Positions 1-6,325 of a stretch of DNA of 6,325 nt are shown piece after piece. Where the stretch lies: contig JBDRJH010000210.1 of the NCBI GenBank assembly GCA_043815125.1, positions 1 through 6,325 of the forward strand, in the 5' to 3' direction. How positions within the stretch are numbered: position 1 is the stretch's first letter; each line of letters begins with the position of its first letter. The DNA comes from JAUWBF01 sp043815125 (GTDB lineage: Bacteria > Verrucomicrobiota > Verrucomicrobiia > Opitutales > Opitutaceae). The translations under genes were made by a program, and so were the position numbers. The notes under the pieces were generated by a model. That model saw only the letters and a list, made by a program, of their open reading frames with translations. It had not been told where the DNA came from and did no database searches.

Positions 1-476
1 GGTTGCTCGTCGTGCGCCTGGCCGACGGGCGGCTTGAGCGCCGGCGCATCGTCGAGGCCGAGGCCTACGACGGTCCCTGCGACCTGGCCTGTCACGCCAG
101 CAAGGGTCGCACGGCGCGCACCGGCGTGATGTTTGGTCCGGCCGGCACTTGGTATGTCTACCTCTGCTACGGGGTTCACGAGATGCTTAATCTCGTGACC
201 GGCCCCGTCGACTACCCGGCGGCGATCCTGATCCGGGGCGTGGAGGGCGCGGTCGGGCCGGGGCGATTGACCAGGGCGCTCGGCCTTGATCGGTCGTTCA
301 ACGCCATGCCCGCGAGGCGCCGGTCGGGGCTGTGGGTCGAGGATGACGGCTGGACGTTGCCGGTCGGCCAAACGATCACAGCCGGCCCGCGGGTGGGGGT
401 GGCGTATGCGGGCCCGGAGTGGTCGGCGAAACCATGGCGGTTTCGACTGGAGCCGGCGGCGCCGAGTGTTCGGTGA
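1..476 (+). CDS. mpg: DNA-3-methyladenine (methylpurine) glycosylase, 5'-truncated by the window
   Basis: Base-excision repair enzyme of the AAG/MPG fold, which removes alkylated purines such as 3-methyladenine by flipping the base and hydrolysing the N-glycosidic bond. The reading frame is open from base 3 to the TGA at 474-476 (about 157 residues). The family usually has a further 20-30 residues upstream, so the true start lies outside the window and the TTG at position 3 is not a start. Counting from base 3, the motif VEAEAYDGP with a downstream ACH aligns with human AAG: Glu20, Tyr22 and His31 match the catalytic and pocket residues E125, Y127 and H136. Tyr56 (in YLCYGV) matches the intercalating Y162, Asn63 matches N169, and Arg78 (ILIRG) matches R182. 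The C-terminal RVGVAYAG and AKPWRF motifs are also typical, so the product looks complete at its 3' end. Its last 33 codons lie antisense to the end of the DUF3108 gene. Family assignment is secure; exact substrate range is inferred. Confidence 0.93.
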   Translation, partial: LLVVRLADGRLERRRIVEAEAYDGPCDLACHASKGRTARTGVMFGPAGTWYVYLCYGVHEMLNLVTGPVDYPAAILIRGVEGAVGPGRLTRALGLDRSFNAMPARRRSGLWVEDDGWTLPVGQTITAGPRVGVAYAGPEWSAKPWRFRLEPAAPSVR

Positions 477-1200
477 GCAACGCGACGGCGGTGCCGACCT
501 TGAGCTCGACCTCCAGCCGCACGGGCAGGCGTCCGGCGTCGTCGGCCAACCACACGCGGATGGCCCCGCCGCGCTTGAACATGCCCTTGGGTTCGCCAAC
601 CGGCTCGGGCGTGACGCGCAGGGCGCTGACCTTGCCGTCGGCCGTTTCGATGGTCTCGTAGTCGCCGGCGCGCAGGCGCAGCTCGTAGATCTCGTCGTCG
701 AAGAGCACGGACACCGTGCGTGCCTCGCCGGGCTTGAGGTTGTAGTCGCGGGCGCGGATGAGGCTGGTGATCAGCTCCAGCGGCGGCTCGCCGGGCAGGG
801 CGAGCACGGTGTCGCGGCGCGGGTTGAGATGGTCGGTGTAACGGGTCTGCGCGGCCTCATAGTCAAAGACGATGCTGGCCTCGGTGGACTTGCGGCGGCT
901 CTTGGTGCTGGCGGAGGCGCGCAGCAGTTGGCCGTCATCGCGGTCAAAGAAGGACCGGGCCGTGCCCTCAAACGGAAACAGCAGCCGCGCGAGGCCGGAG
1001 GTGCGGGTGTTCACGGCGATGGACGACACGTCGGGGGTGGCGCCGGATTGTTCGCTGACGTTGATCTCGCCGACCTTGCCGAGCAGGCCCCAGCTGACGC
1101 GGTAGGTGAAGGCTTCGCCGGGTTGCAAGGCGGGCTGCGCCGTCAGCGAGGGCAGGGCGGCGAGGCAGAGCAGGGCGAGTGTCGGCAGGAGGCGGGGCAT
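376..1200 (-). CDS. DUF3108 domain-containing exported protein
   Basis: Protein of 274 residues with an N-terminal signal peptide (MPRLL, then a Leu/Ala-rich core, with probable cleavage near SLTA-Q at residues 19-20). A DUF3108 domain follows, from about residue 25 to 240. Recognisable family features are an opening GEAFTYRVSWG segment, a central SFFDRDDGQLL stretch, and the closing FKRGGAIRVWLADD and LPVRLEVELKVGTA segments. The biochemical role of DUF3108 proteins is not established; they are predicted to be periplasmic or envelope-associated beta-rich proteins. The last 33 residues are a Pro/Thr/Ala-rich tail lying wholly within the antisense overlap with mpg. I chose the ATG at 1200 because it directly precedes a proper signal peptide. 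A GTG at 1251 would overlap the upstream gene's TGA as GTGA and add 17 residues before the signal sequence. Neither start has a clear Shine-Dalgarno. It is the last gene of the leftward run, 47 bp after the nuclease gene. Function unknown. Confidence 0.85.
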   Translation of the reverse strand: MPRLLPTLALLCLAALPSLTAQPALQPGEAFTYRVSWGLLGKVGEINVSEQSGATPDVSSIAVNTRTSGLARLLFPFEGTARSFFDRDDGQLLRASASTKSRRKSTEASIVFDYEAAQTRYTDHLNPRRDTVLALPGEPPLELITSLIRARDYNLKPGEARTVSVLFDDEIYELRLRAGDYETIETADGKVSALRVTPEPVGEPKGMFKRGGAIRVWLADDAGRLPVRLEVELKVGTAVALLTEHSAPPAPVETAMVSPTTPGPHTPPPPAGRL

Positions 1201-1247
1201 GAACGGACCAAGGACAGGGGAATCCGGCAAAGGTTTCAATCCCGTGG

Positions 1248-2246
1248 TCACGGCCCGCCGTCGGCCAGCGGCATTTCCAGCTGGTTGTCGCGGCCCAGCG
1301 CCCAGGCTTCGCGTCCGCGTCGGCGCAGGTCGGCGGCGAACTCGCGGGCGAAGCCATGCACGGTGTGCACGCGGGCCGGGTTCACCGCTTCCACAAAGCG
1401 CAGCAGGTCGGGGTAGTCGGCGTGGTCGGACAAAGGGAACGCCGCGTCGACGCGGTGCCGGAAGCGCGCGCCCGCATCCAGCGCCCAGCCGGTGACCACG
1501 GCGGTCCGGCGGCGGGGGATTTTCTTGAAGAGCGCGGCGGTGCCGGCCTGCGGGGGGATGAGCAGCACGTGCCCGGCGGGGGATTCCGTATCAAGCAGAC
1601 GGATACCGTCGAACGGCGTGCCCAGCTCGGCGTAGGCGAGGCACATCTCGTGGGTCTTGGCGTGGGCCATGACGGGCAGGCCGGCATCGAGCAGGCCCCG
1701 GATGATTTCCTGGCTCTTGCCGAGGCTGTAGCCGAAGAGGATCGGCGTCTCGCCGGCGGCGAGCGCGTCGCGACAAAAGCCGACGATGTCGGCCATGACC
1801 TGATCGGACGGCGGCATCCGGTAGCGGGGCAGGCCAAAGGTGGTCTCCATGATGAGCACGTCGGCGCGCGGGGTGGCGCAGGGCTCGGCGGCGAGGCCGG
1901 GCCGGAGCTTGAAGTCGCCGGTGTAGAGCAGGCGGCCGTGCGCGGAGTGTTCGAGCAGGATTTGCGCGGAGCCGAGGATGTGTCCGGCGGGCAGAAGGGT
2001 GGCGGTGCAGTCGGGGGTGAGTTGCTCGGTTTGTCCGAAGGGCAACAGGTGTTTCACGCCGCGCTCGCGCTGCCGCAGGCGCATGAAGCGCGCGGTGGCG
2101 GCGGTGCAGAGCGTCTCCTCGTGCCGGCCGATGTGGTCGGAGTGGGCGTGCGAGACGAAGCTGCGCGGCACGGGGCGCGTGGCGTCGAGCCACCAGTCGA
2201 TCTGCGGCAGGTGGATGCCCTTGTGCTGGACGACGTCCCAACTCAT
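1248..2246 (-). CDS. MBL-fold/beta-CASP nuclease, ligase-associated DNA exonuclease type
   Basis: Metallo-hydrolase of 332 residues, close to the usual length of ligase-associated exonucleases (TIGR04122-like). These are related to the CPSF-73/Artemis/SNM1 nucleases. The zinc-binding signature SHAHSDHIG gives His33, His35, Asp37 and His38. His89 lies in PAGHILGSAQ and Asp111 in YTGDFK, completing the MBL metal ligands. The beta-CASP portion follows: Glu134 in METTFGLPRY, a FGYSLGKSQE segment, a His-containing AHAKTHEM segment, then SDHADYPDLL and VHTVHG near the C-terminus. METTFGLP together with SDHADY is the pattern I associate with the ligase-associated branch rather than with RNase J. Family members are predicted to trim DNA ends in a repair operon with an ATP-dependent DNA ligase, an Lhr-type helicase and a metallophosphoesterase; none of these is visible here. 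It starts 9 bp after the doxX-like stop. An RNA-processing exonuclease role is the main alternative. Confidence 0.88.
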   Translation of the reverse strand: MSWDVVQHKGIHLPQIDWWLDATRPVPRSFVSHAHSDHIGRHEETLCTAATARFMRLRQRERGVKHLLPFGQTEQLTPDCTATLLPAGHILGSAQILLEHSAHGRLLYTGDFKLRPGLAAEPCATPRADVLIMETTFGLPRYRMPPSDQVMADIVGFCRDALAAGETPILFGYSLGKSQEIIRGLLDAGLPVMAHAKTHEMCLAYAELGTPFDGIRLLDTESPAGHVLLIPPQAGTAALFKKIPRRRTAVVTGWALDAGARFRHRVDAAFPLSDHADYPDLLRFVEAVNPARVHTVHGFAREFAADLRRRGREAWALGRDNQLEMPLADGGP

Positions 2247-2255
2247 CGCGCGGGT

Positions 2256-2681
2256 TCAGGCGCGGGCGTCGAGCGAGTATTTGCCCGGGCCGGTGAAGAG
2301 CAGCGCGAGGCAGACGCAGAGCATCGCGGCGGGGTGCGCGGCGGAGTCCCAGCCGCCGAACGGATAGTATTTCCAGATGGTGGCCACGAACATGGTGATC
2401 GCCAGCGCGAGCGCGGCGGGGCGGTGCAGGAAGCCGAGGATGAGGCAGACGCCGCCGACGACCTCGGACATGGCCGCAAGAAAGCCCCAGAGCGTGTAGC
2501 CGAACTTGATGCCGAGATAACTCACGGCGCGGCCGACGCCGGTCCAGCGGTCGACGCCGCCGGCGAGTTTGTCCCAGCCGTGCAGGCACAGAAACATGAG
2601 GCCGACCCCGACGCGGAGGATGAGCAGGCCGAGGTCGTGGGAACGATCAAGTTGGGACCAGCGCAGGTTCATGGCGCGCAT
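2256..2681 (-). CDS. DoxX family membrane protein
   Basis: Small integral membrane protein of 141 residues with four predicted membrane segments at about residues 17-35, 63-84, 88-104 and 117-131, the usual DoxX (PF07681) topology and length. Family hallmarks are the RVGVGLMF stretch running into HGWDKL after the first helix, the E-V-V-G-G-V-C-L-I-LGF segment in the second, and the C-terminal GPGKYSLDA ending. DoxX proteins are inner-membrane proteins. Some are subunits of thiosulfate:quinone oxidoreductase or take part in redox-stress complexes, but for most, as here, the partner is unknown. Nothing nearby supports thiosulfate oxidation. The start is the ATG at 2681; an in-frame ATG at 2672 would shorten the product by three residues and cannot be excluded, since neither has a clear Shine-Dalgarno. 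It sits 18 bp after the zinc-ribbon gene and 9 bp before the nuclease gene, consistent with one transcript. Confidence 0.88.
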   Translation of the reverse strand: MRAMNLRWSQLDRSHDLGLLILRVGVGLMFLCLHGWDKLAGGVDRWTGVGRAVSYLGIKFGYTLWGFLAAMSEVVGGVCLILGFLHRPAALALAITMFVATIWKYYPFGGWDSAAHPAAMLCVCLALLFTGPGKYSLDARA

Positions 2682-2699
2682 GAAGACGCGGGCGACCGG

Positions 2700-3017
2700 T
2701 CAAAGCAAACCCGTCACGTAAAGAATCGCGCCGAGCAGCAGGGCCAGCGCAACGGCGGTCCAATACCAGGGCAGTCCGGTGTCAGGGTCGCGGCCGGGGG
2801 CGTTTCGCGACTGTAGACGGCCGAGGGCGCGGTGGCGGTTGGCGGTGGTGGCGTTGTCCTCGTCCTCCCAGGCGGAGTCGGGCAGGTCGAGGCCGTCGTA
2901 GGTGTCGGTCTCGCGCCAGCCGGTGCGTTCGTCGGCTCCGCATTCGGGACAGGCGCGGGCGTGGCGGTGGATGTCGGCGCCGCAGTTGGCGCAGGTTTCC
3001 GGGGCAGGGCGGCCCAT
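2700..3017 (-). CDS. Small zinc-ribbon protein with C-terminal membrane anchor
   Basis: Protein of 105 residues in three visible parts. The N-terminus holds a four-cysteine zinc ribbon (Cys9, Cys12, Cys23, Cys26; CX2C-X10-CX2C, with CANCGADI and CPECGADE knuckles). A polar, acidic linker of about 55 residues follows (YDGLDLPDSAWEDEDN, then Arg/Asn-rich). The C-terminus is a single hydrophobic helix at about residues 84-105 ending at the stop codon, so the protein looks tail-anchored with the ribbon facing the cytoplasm. It has no signal peptide. It lies 12 bp after the stop of the AI-2E-like transporter gene and 18 bp before doxX, so it is probably co-transcribed with them. I do not recognise a named family beyond the generic zinc ribbon. 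The ribbon could mediate protein or nucleic-acid contacts at the membrane, but that is inference only. Confidence 0.8.
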   Translation of the reverse strand: MGRPAPETCANCGADIHRHARACPECGADERTGWRETDTYDGLDLPDSAWEDEDNATTANRHRALGRLQSRNAPGRDPDTGLPWYWTAVALALLLGAILYVTGLL

Positions 3018-3029
3018 CGCGGGGAGGCG

Positions 3030-4210
3030 TCAGGCTTCCTTCGACGCGGCGGCGCCGGGGATGGCGGTGAAGTATTTGCGCTTGGCCAGGCGCCAGGCGG
3101 TCACGAAGAACGCGGTCAGCGGGATGGCGAGGATCATGCCGAGGATGCCGTTGAGTGCCGCGCCCCAGAAGAAGATCGAGACGATGACCATGACCGGATG
3201 CAGGCCGGTGCGCTCGCCCATGATTTTGGGCGTCAGGAACCAGCCCTCGATGTTTTGCACGATGACGAAGACGGCGGAGACCCAGATGACCGTTTCCCAG
3301 CCACCACCCGGTTGCAGAAAGGCGAGGGGCAGGGCGATACACAGGCCGATGATGGTGCCGAGGTAGGGCACGATGTTGAGCACGCCGAGGACGAGGCCGA
3401 TGAGCAGGCCGAACTTCAGCCCGACCGCCGTGAAGCCGATGGCGAGCAGCACGCCCATGATCAGGCCGATGAGCAGTTGCCCGCGAAAGAAGGAGACCAC
3501 GATGTTGACGAACTCGGTGGCGAGGAAGACCACGTCGTCGCGCTTGTCGGCGGGCAAAACGTCAGGTGTTCGCCGAGGTCGCGCGTCGGGTCGTTGCGAC
3601 CGGAGAGCAGGAAGAAAAACAGGTAGATCGGCAGCACCGCGAGGTTGGTCAGGAAACCAAAGACGTTGAGCACACCCACTCCGGCGGACTTCAACGAAGG
3701 CAGCATCTGCTTGAGCACCTGCTGGGCTTCGCTGAGCGCGCCGTCGACGATGCCCTTGATCGTGGGATTGGCCATGCGCCGCTCGGCCAGTGCGATCCAC
3801 TCGGGGTAGTGGTTCTGCACGTAGTTGAGAGCGTTTTGCCAGAACTGCGGGATGAACGCGATGAAGTCCAACACCTGCTCGACCACGGTCGGCGTGATCG
3901 CCAGCGCCAATCCCGCGAGCGCGAGCACGAAGGCCGAATACAGCACCAGCACCGCCCACAGGCGCTTCATTTTGCCCTTGGTTTCCAGCAGGTGGACGAC
4001 CGGTTGCAGCATCAGCGCGAGGATGCCCGCGGCGGCCAGCGGCCAGATGACACCGTAGAATTTGCCGAGCAATTCGCCGACCTTGCCCAGTGCCGTCGCC
4101 AGCATCCAGACCGTGCCCAGCAACGCCAGCAGACCCAGCGCGAAGCCGACGAGACGTTTTTGTGTGGGCGAGAGCAGCGGCTGGCCGGCGTCGGACGAGG
4201 GCGTGGTCAT
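3030..4210 (-). pseudogene. AI-2E family transporter, interrupted by a single-base frameshift
   Basis: Polytopic membrane protein of the PF01594 family (AI-2E/PerM/YdiK-like). Members include putative autoinducer-2 or small-molecule exporters and ion antiporters. The first 218 codons read from the ATG at 4210. They encode an N-terminal helix pair, the LQPVVHLLE segment, a soluble stretch (IPQFWQNALNYVQ) and a FLTNLAVLPIYLFFFLLSGR helix. The frame then fails at the A run 3556-3559 (TTTT on the coding strand) and would stop at 3461-3463. The other frame resumes at LPADKRDDVVFLATEF and carries the conserved second half to the TGA at 3030-3032: RGQLLIGLIMG, GVLNIVPYLGT, MGERTGLHPV and LGMILAIPLTAFF. 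One extra T in the run would restore HLTFLPADKR and a 393-residue protein of normal family length. Either a real inactivating deletion or a homopolymer error fits. A GTG at 4228 is an alternative start. It heads the leftward operon and diverges from uvrA. The substrate cannot be predicted. Confidence 0.85.
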
Positions 4211-4290
4211 GGCACAACCGCTAGACACGCAACGCGCCGACGCCAGCCGATTTCTCCCTTTTGCCCTTACAACCTTGCTCCGTGTGTGGA
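4211..4290. promoter_or_regulatory. Divergent intergenic region between the transporter operon and uvrA
   Basis: These 80 bp separate two diverging genes, so promoters for both the leftward operon and uvrA are expected here or slightly inside the gene starts. The part at about 4250-4280 is more T- and pyrimidine-rich on the plus strand than the surrounding coding DNA. I could not find a convincing -35/-10 pair in either direction, nor a palindromic operator such as an SOS box. The call rests on gene arrangement alone. Confidence 0.35.
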
Positions 4291-6325
4291 ATGGATAACG
4301 TGCCGATTACCACCATGCAGGCCGCCACGCACATTCACATCAAGGGAGCCCGGGAACATAACCTCAAGAACCTCGAGGTCCGCCTCCCGCGCGGCAAACT
4401 CATCTGCATCACCGGCCCCTCCGGCTCGGGCAAGTCCTCGCTCGCCTTCGACACGCTCTACGCCGAGGGCTACCGCAAATACATGGAGTCGCTCTCCACC
4501 CAGGCCCGCCAGGTCCTGGAGCAACTCAAGCGCCCCGACGTCGATTTCATCCACGGCCTCTCCCCGGTCCTCGCCATCGAGCAACGCACCGGCAACGGCT
4601 CCCCGCGCAGCACCATCGCCACCGTCACCGAGATCGCCGACTACGCGCGCCTGCTCTGGGCCCTGCACGGCGAGCAACGCTGCCCCAAGGACGGCGGCCG
4701 CGTCATCCGCCGCTCCCTCGACGACAACATCGAACGCGTGCTCACCGAATGCGCCGGCCGCCGCATCATGATCCTCGCGCCCGCCCTCACCGCCAAACCC
4801 GCCGTCCTGCGTGACGAGTTGCCCCGCCTCCGCCAACGCGGCTTCCAACGCGTGCGCATCGCCGGCGAGATCATCACCCTCGACGACCTGCGCAACCTCC
4901 CCACCGGCGTCGTCCCCGTCGCCGTCGAGCTCGTCGTCGACCGACTCGTCGCCAACCCCGACCAACGCAGCCGCCTCGCCGACTCGCTCGAACTCGCCTT
5001 CCGCGAAGGCAAGGACCGCGCTTCCATCCTCTCGCAAACGTCCCCCGACGCCCCCTGGACCGAGCTCACCCTCAGCCAATCCCTCGCCTGCGAAATCTGC
5101 GGCGACGTCTTCGAAAAACTCACCCCGCGCCACTTCTCCTTCAACCACTCCGAAGGCGCGTGCCCCACCTGCGGCGGCCTCGGCCGCAAGCTCCGCTTCG
5201 TGCCCGAGCTCATCATCGCCGACCCGACCAAATCCATCCGCGGCGGCGCGATCAAACCGTGGCGCATCGGCGGAAAAAACCTCATCATCAAACACAACGC
5301 CGTCCTCAAGCAGCTTGCCGAACAACTCCCCTTCGACCCCGAGCTCCCCTGGAACGAACTCCCCGAGCCGACCCGCCAACTCCTCCTGCACGGCGCCGGC
5401 GAACGCCTCTTCGCCTTCAAGCTGAAACGCATGCGCGAACCCAAGGCGATGCCATTCCCCGGCATCATCCCCGACCTCGAGGAAAGCTACCGCGAGACCG
5501 GCAGCGACGGCTTCCGCGCCCGCCTCTCCACCTTCATGATCAGCGGCGCCTGCCCCGAGTGCCACGGCAGCCGCCTCAACGCCCGCAGTTCCAACGTCCG
5601 CCTGCCCGCGCCCGACCTCACCGGCCTCGACGCCGACGGACTCGCCATCACCCGCTTCTTCAAACTCGACGTCGAATCCGCCCACGCCTTCGTCACCCAA
5701 CTCGCCGCGCAACCCGTGCCCGCCGGCCAATCCTCGTCCGCCCGCGAGGAAATCCTCACCGGCATCGAGCAACGCCTACGCTTCCTCCTCGACACCGGCC
5801 TCGGCTACCTCGGCCTCGACCGCGACTACGACACCCTCTCCGGCGGCGAAGCCCAGCGCGTGCGCCTCGCCACCCAGCTCGGCATGGGCCTCATGGGCGT
5901 CATCTACGTGCTCGACGAACCCAGCATTGGCCTGCACCCGCACGACAACCAAAAGCTCCTCGACACCCTCCGCGAGCTGCGCGACCGCGGCAACACCGTG
6001 GTCGTCGTCGAACACGATGAGGACACCATGCGCATCGCCGACGAGATCATCGAACTCGGCCCCGAGGCCGGCACCGAAGGCGGCAACATCCTCTTCCAAG
6101 GCACGCCCGCCGAGCTCATCAAACTCGACCCCAAACTCACCCGCACCGGCCCCTACCTCGCGCGCAAACTCGCCGTCACCCGCGACGCCAAACCGAAAAA
6201 ACCCAAGGGCGAATTTCTCACCGTGCGCGAAGCCCGCGCCAACAACCTCAAAGGCATCGACGCCCGCTTCCCCGTCGGCCTGCTCACCTGCGTCACCGGC
6301 GTCTCCGGCTCCGGCAAGAGCACCC
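4291..6325 (+). CDS. uvrA: UvrABC excinuclease subunit A, 3'-truncated by the window
   Basis: Damage-recognition ATPase of nucleotide excision repair, which works as a dimer and loads UvrB on DNA lesions. The frame is open from the ATG at 4291 for 678 codons and runs off the window. Visible parts in order: first Walker A GPSGSGKSS (42-50); a Q-loop/GLSP region (67-110); a complete UvrB-binding region (about 130-260, with VVDRLVANPDQRSRLADSLE); a zinc module with Cys267, Cys270, Cys291 and Cys294 (CX2C-X20-CX2C, as in E. coli UvrA); an insertion domain with FPGIIPDLEESYRET; CPECHGSRLN (Cys421, Cys424); the ABC signature LSGGE (516-520); Walker B VLDEPSIGLHP (Asp542, Glu543); the switch His575 in VVEHDED; and the second Walker A GVSGSGKST (670-678) at the edge. 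The presence of the UvrB-binding region argues against a UvrA2-type paralogue. An ATG at 4315 would bring the N-terminus closer to E. coli UvrA; neither start has a well-spaced Shine-Dalgarno. The second half lies outside the window. Confidence 0.96.
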   Translation, partial: MDNVPITTMQAATHIHIKGAREHNLKNLEVRLPRGKLICITGPSGSGKSSLAFDTLYAEGYRKYMESLSTQARQVLEQLKRPDVDFIHGLSPVLAIEQRTGNGSPRSTIATVTEIADYARLLWALHGEQRCPKDGGRVIRRSLDDNIERVLTECAGRRIMILAPALTAKPAVLRDELPRLRQRGFQRVRIAGEIITLDDLRNLPTGVVPVAVELVVDRLVANPDQRSRLADSLELAFREGKDRASILSQTSPDAPWTELTLSQSLACEICGDVFEKLTPRHFSFNHSEGACPTCGGLGRKLRFVPELIIADPTKSIRGGAIKPWRIGGKNLIIKHNAVLKQLAEQLPFDPELPWNELPEPTRQLLLHGAGERLFAFKLKRMREPKAMPFPGIIPDLEESYRETGSDGFRARLSTFMISGACPECHGSRLNARSSNVRLPAPDLTGLDADGLAITRFFKLDVESAHAFVTQLAAQPVPAGQSSSAREEILTGIEQRLRFLLDTGLGYLGLDRDYDTLSGGEAQRVRLATQLGMGLMGVIYVLDEPSIGLHPHDNQKLLDTLRELRDRGNTVVVVEHDEDTMRIADEIIELGPEAGTEGGNILFQGTPAELIKLDPKLTRTGPYLARKLAVTRDAKPKKPKGEFLTVREARANNLKGIDARFPVGLLTCVTGVSGSGKST

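Noticed and set aside
1201..1247. Terminator or small gene between the nuclease and DUF3108 genes
   Set aside because: The 47 bp contain no GC-rich stem followed by a T run and no room for a separate gene.
286..1416. Plus-strand open frame (376 codons) opposite the DUF3108 gene
   Set aside because: It overlaps mpg in another frame and runs antisense to DUF3108, with no recognisable domain; a GC-driven shadow.
1356..2816. Long plus-strand open frame (486 codons) opposite the nuclease and DoxX genes
   Set aside because: The translation is compositionally biased (Gly, Ala, Glu, Val, Arg) with no family motifs. It crosses the boundaries of two well-supported minus-strand genes.
3550..3565. Programmed ribosomal frameshifting in the transporter gene
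   Set aside because: The required -1 shift has no X XXY YYZ heptamer at the site, and I saw no obvious downstream stimulatory structure. A single missing base explains the data more simply.
2832..3626. Plus-strand open frame (264 codons) opposite the zinc-ribbon and transporter genes
   Set aside because: Low-complexity antisense translation without motifs. The minus strand has clear zinc-ribbon and PF01594 features.
4211..4290. SOS/LexA-type operator upstream of uvrA
   Set aside because: No CTG-N10-CAG-like or GAAC/GTTC inverted repeat is visible in the intergenic region.
4267..5772. Long minus-strand open frame (501 codons) opposite uvrA
   Set aside because: Its Gly/Ala/Glu/Asp-rich, low-complexity translation is what the complement of high-GC, C-ending codons gives. 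The plus strand carries unmistakable UvrA motifs.

Overview
The window is high-GC bacterial DNA with strong C/G preference at third codon positions. It is densely packed, with genes nearly abutting and few recognisable Shine-Dalgarno sequences. The gene content and the protein style fit a member of the Verrucomicrobiota, perhaps Opitutaceae. The features pointing that way are the UvrA flavour, the DUF3108 protein, and a small zinc-ribbon membrane protein beside an AI-2E family transporter. This assignment comes from general resemblance and is only moderately secure.

Layout: at the left edge, the 3' part of a methylpurine-DNA glycosylase gene (Mpg/AAG family) reads rightward and is cut by the window. 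It converges on and overlaps by 101 bp a leftward run of five closely spaced genes occupying about 376-4210. In transcription order (right to left) these encode an AI-2E family (PF01594) membrane transporter with a reading-frame break, a small zinc-ribbon protein with a C-terminal membrane anchor, a DoxX-family membrane protein, a metallo-beta-lactamase/beta-CASP nuclease of the 'ligase-associated exonuclease' type, and a secreted or periplasmic DUF3108 protein. Gaps of 9-47 bp suggest one operon. An 80-bp divergent intergenic region follows, and then uvrA reads rightward off the right edge, ending just inside its second Walker A motif.

Functionally, the window mixes DNA repair with envelope and membrane proteins. 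Repair is represented by base excision (Mpg), nucleotide excision (UvrA) and a probable DNA-end-processing nuclease. The envelope group is DoxX, the AI-2E-like permease, DUF3108 and the zinc-ribbon anchor. No mobile element, CRISPR array, tRNA or rRNA was seen. I did not find a convincing new multi-gene system. The points most worth a second look are the single-base frame break in the transporter, the antiparallel 3' overlap of mpg with the DUF3108 gene, and the beta-CASP exonuclease without its usual ligase partner.
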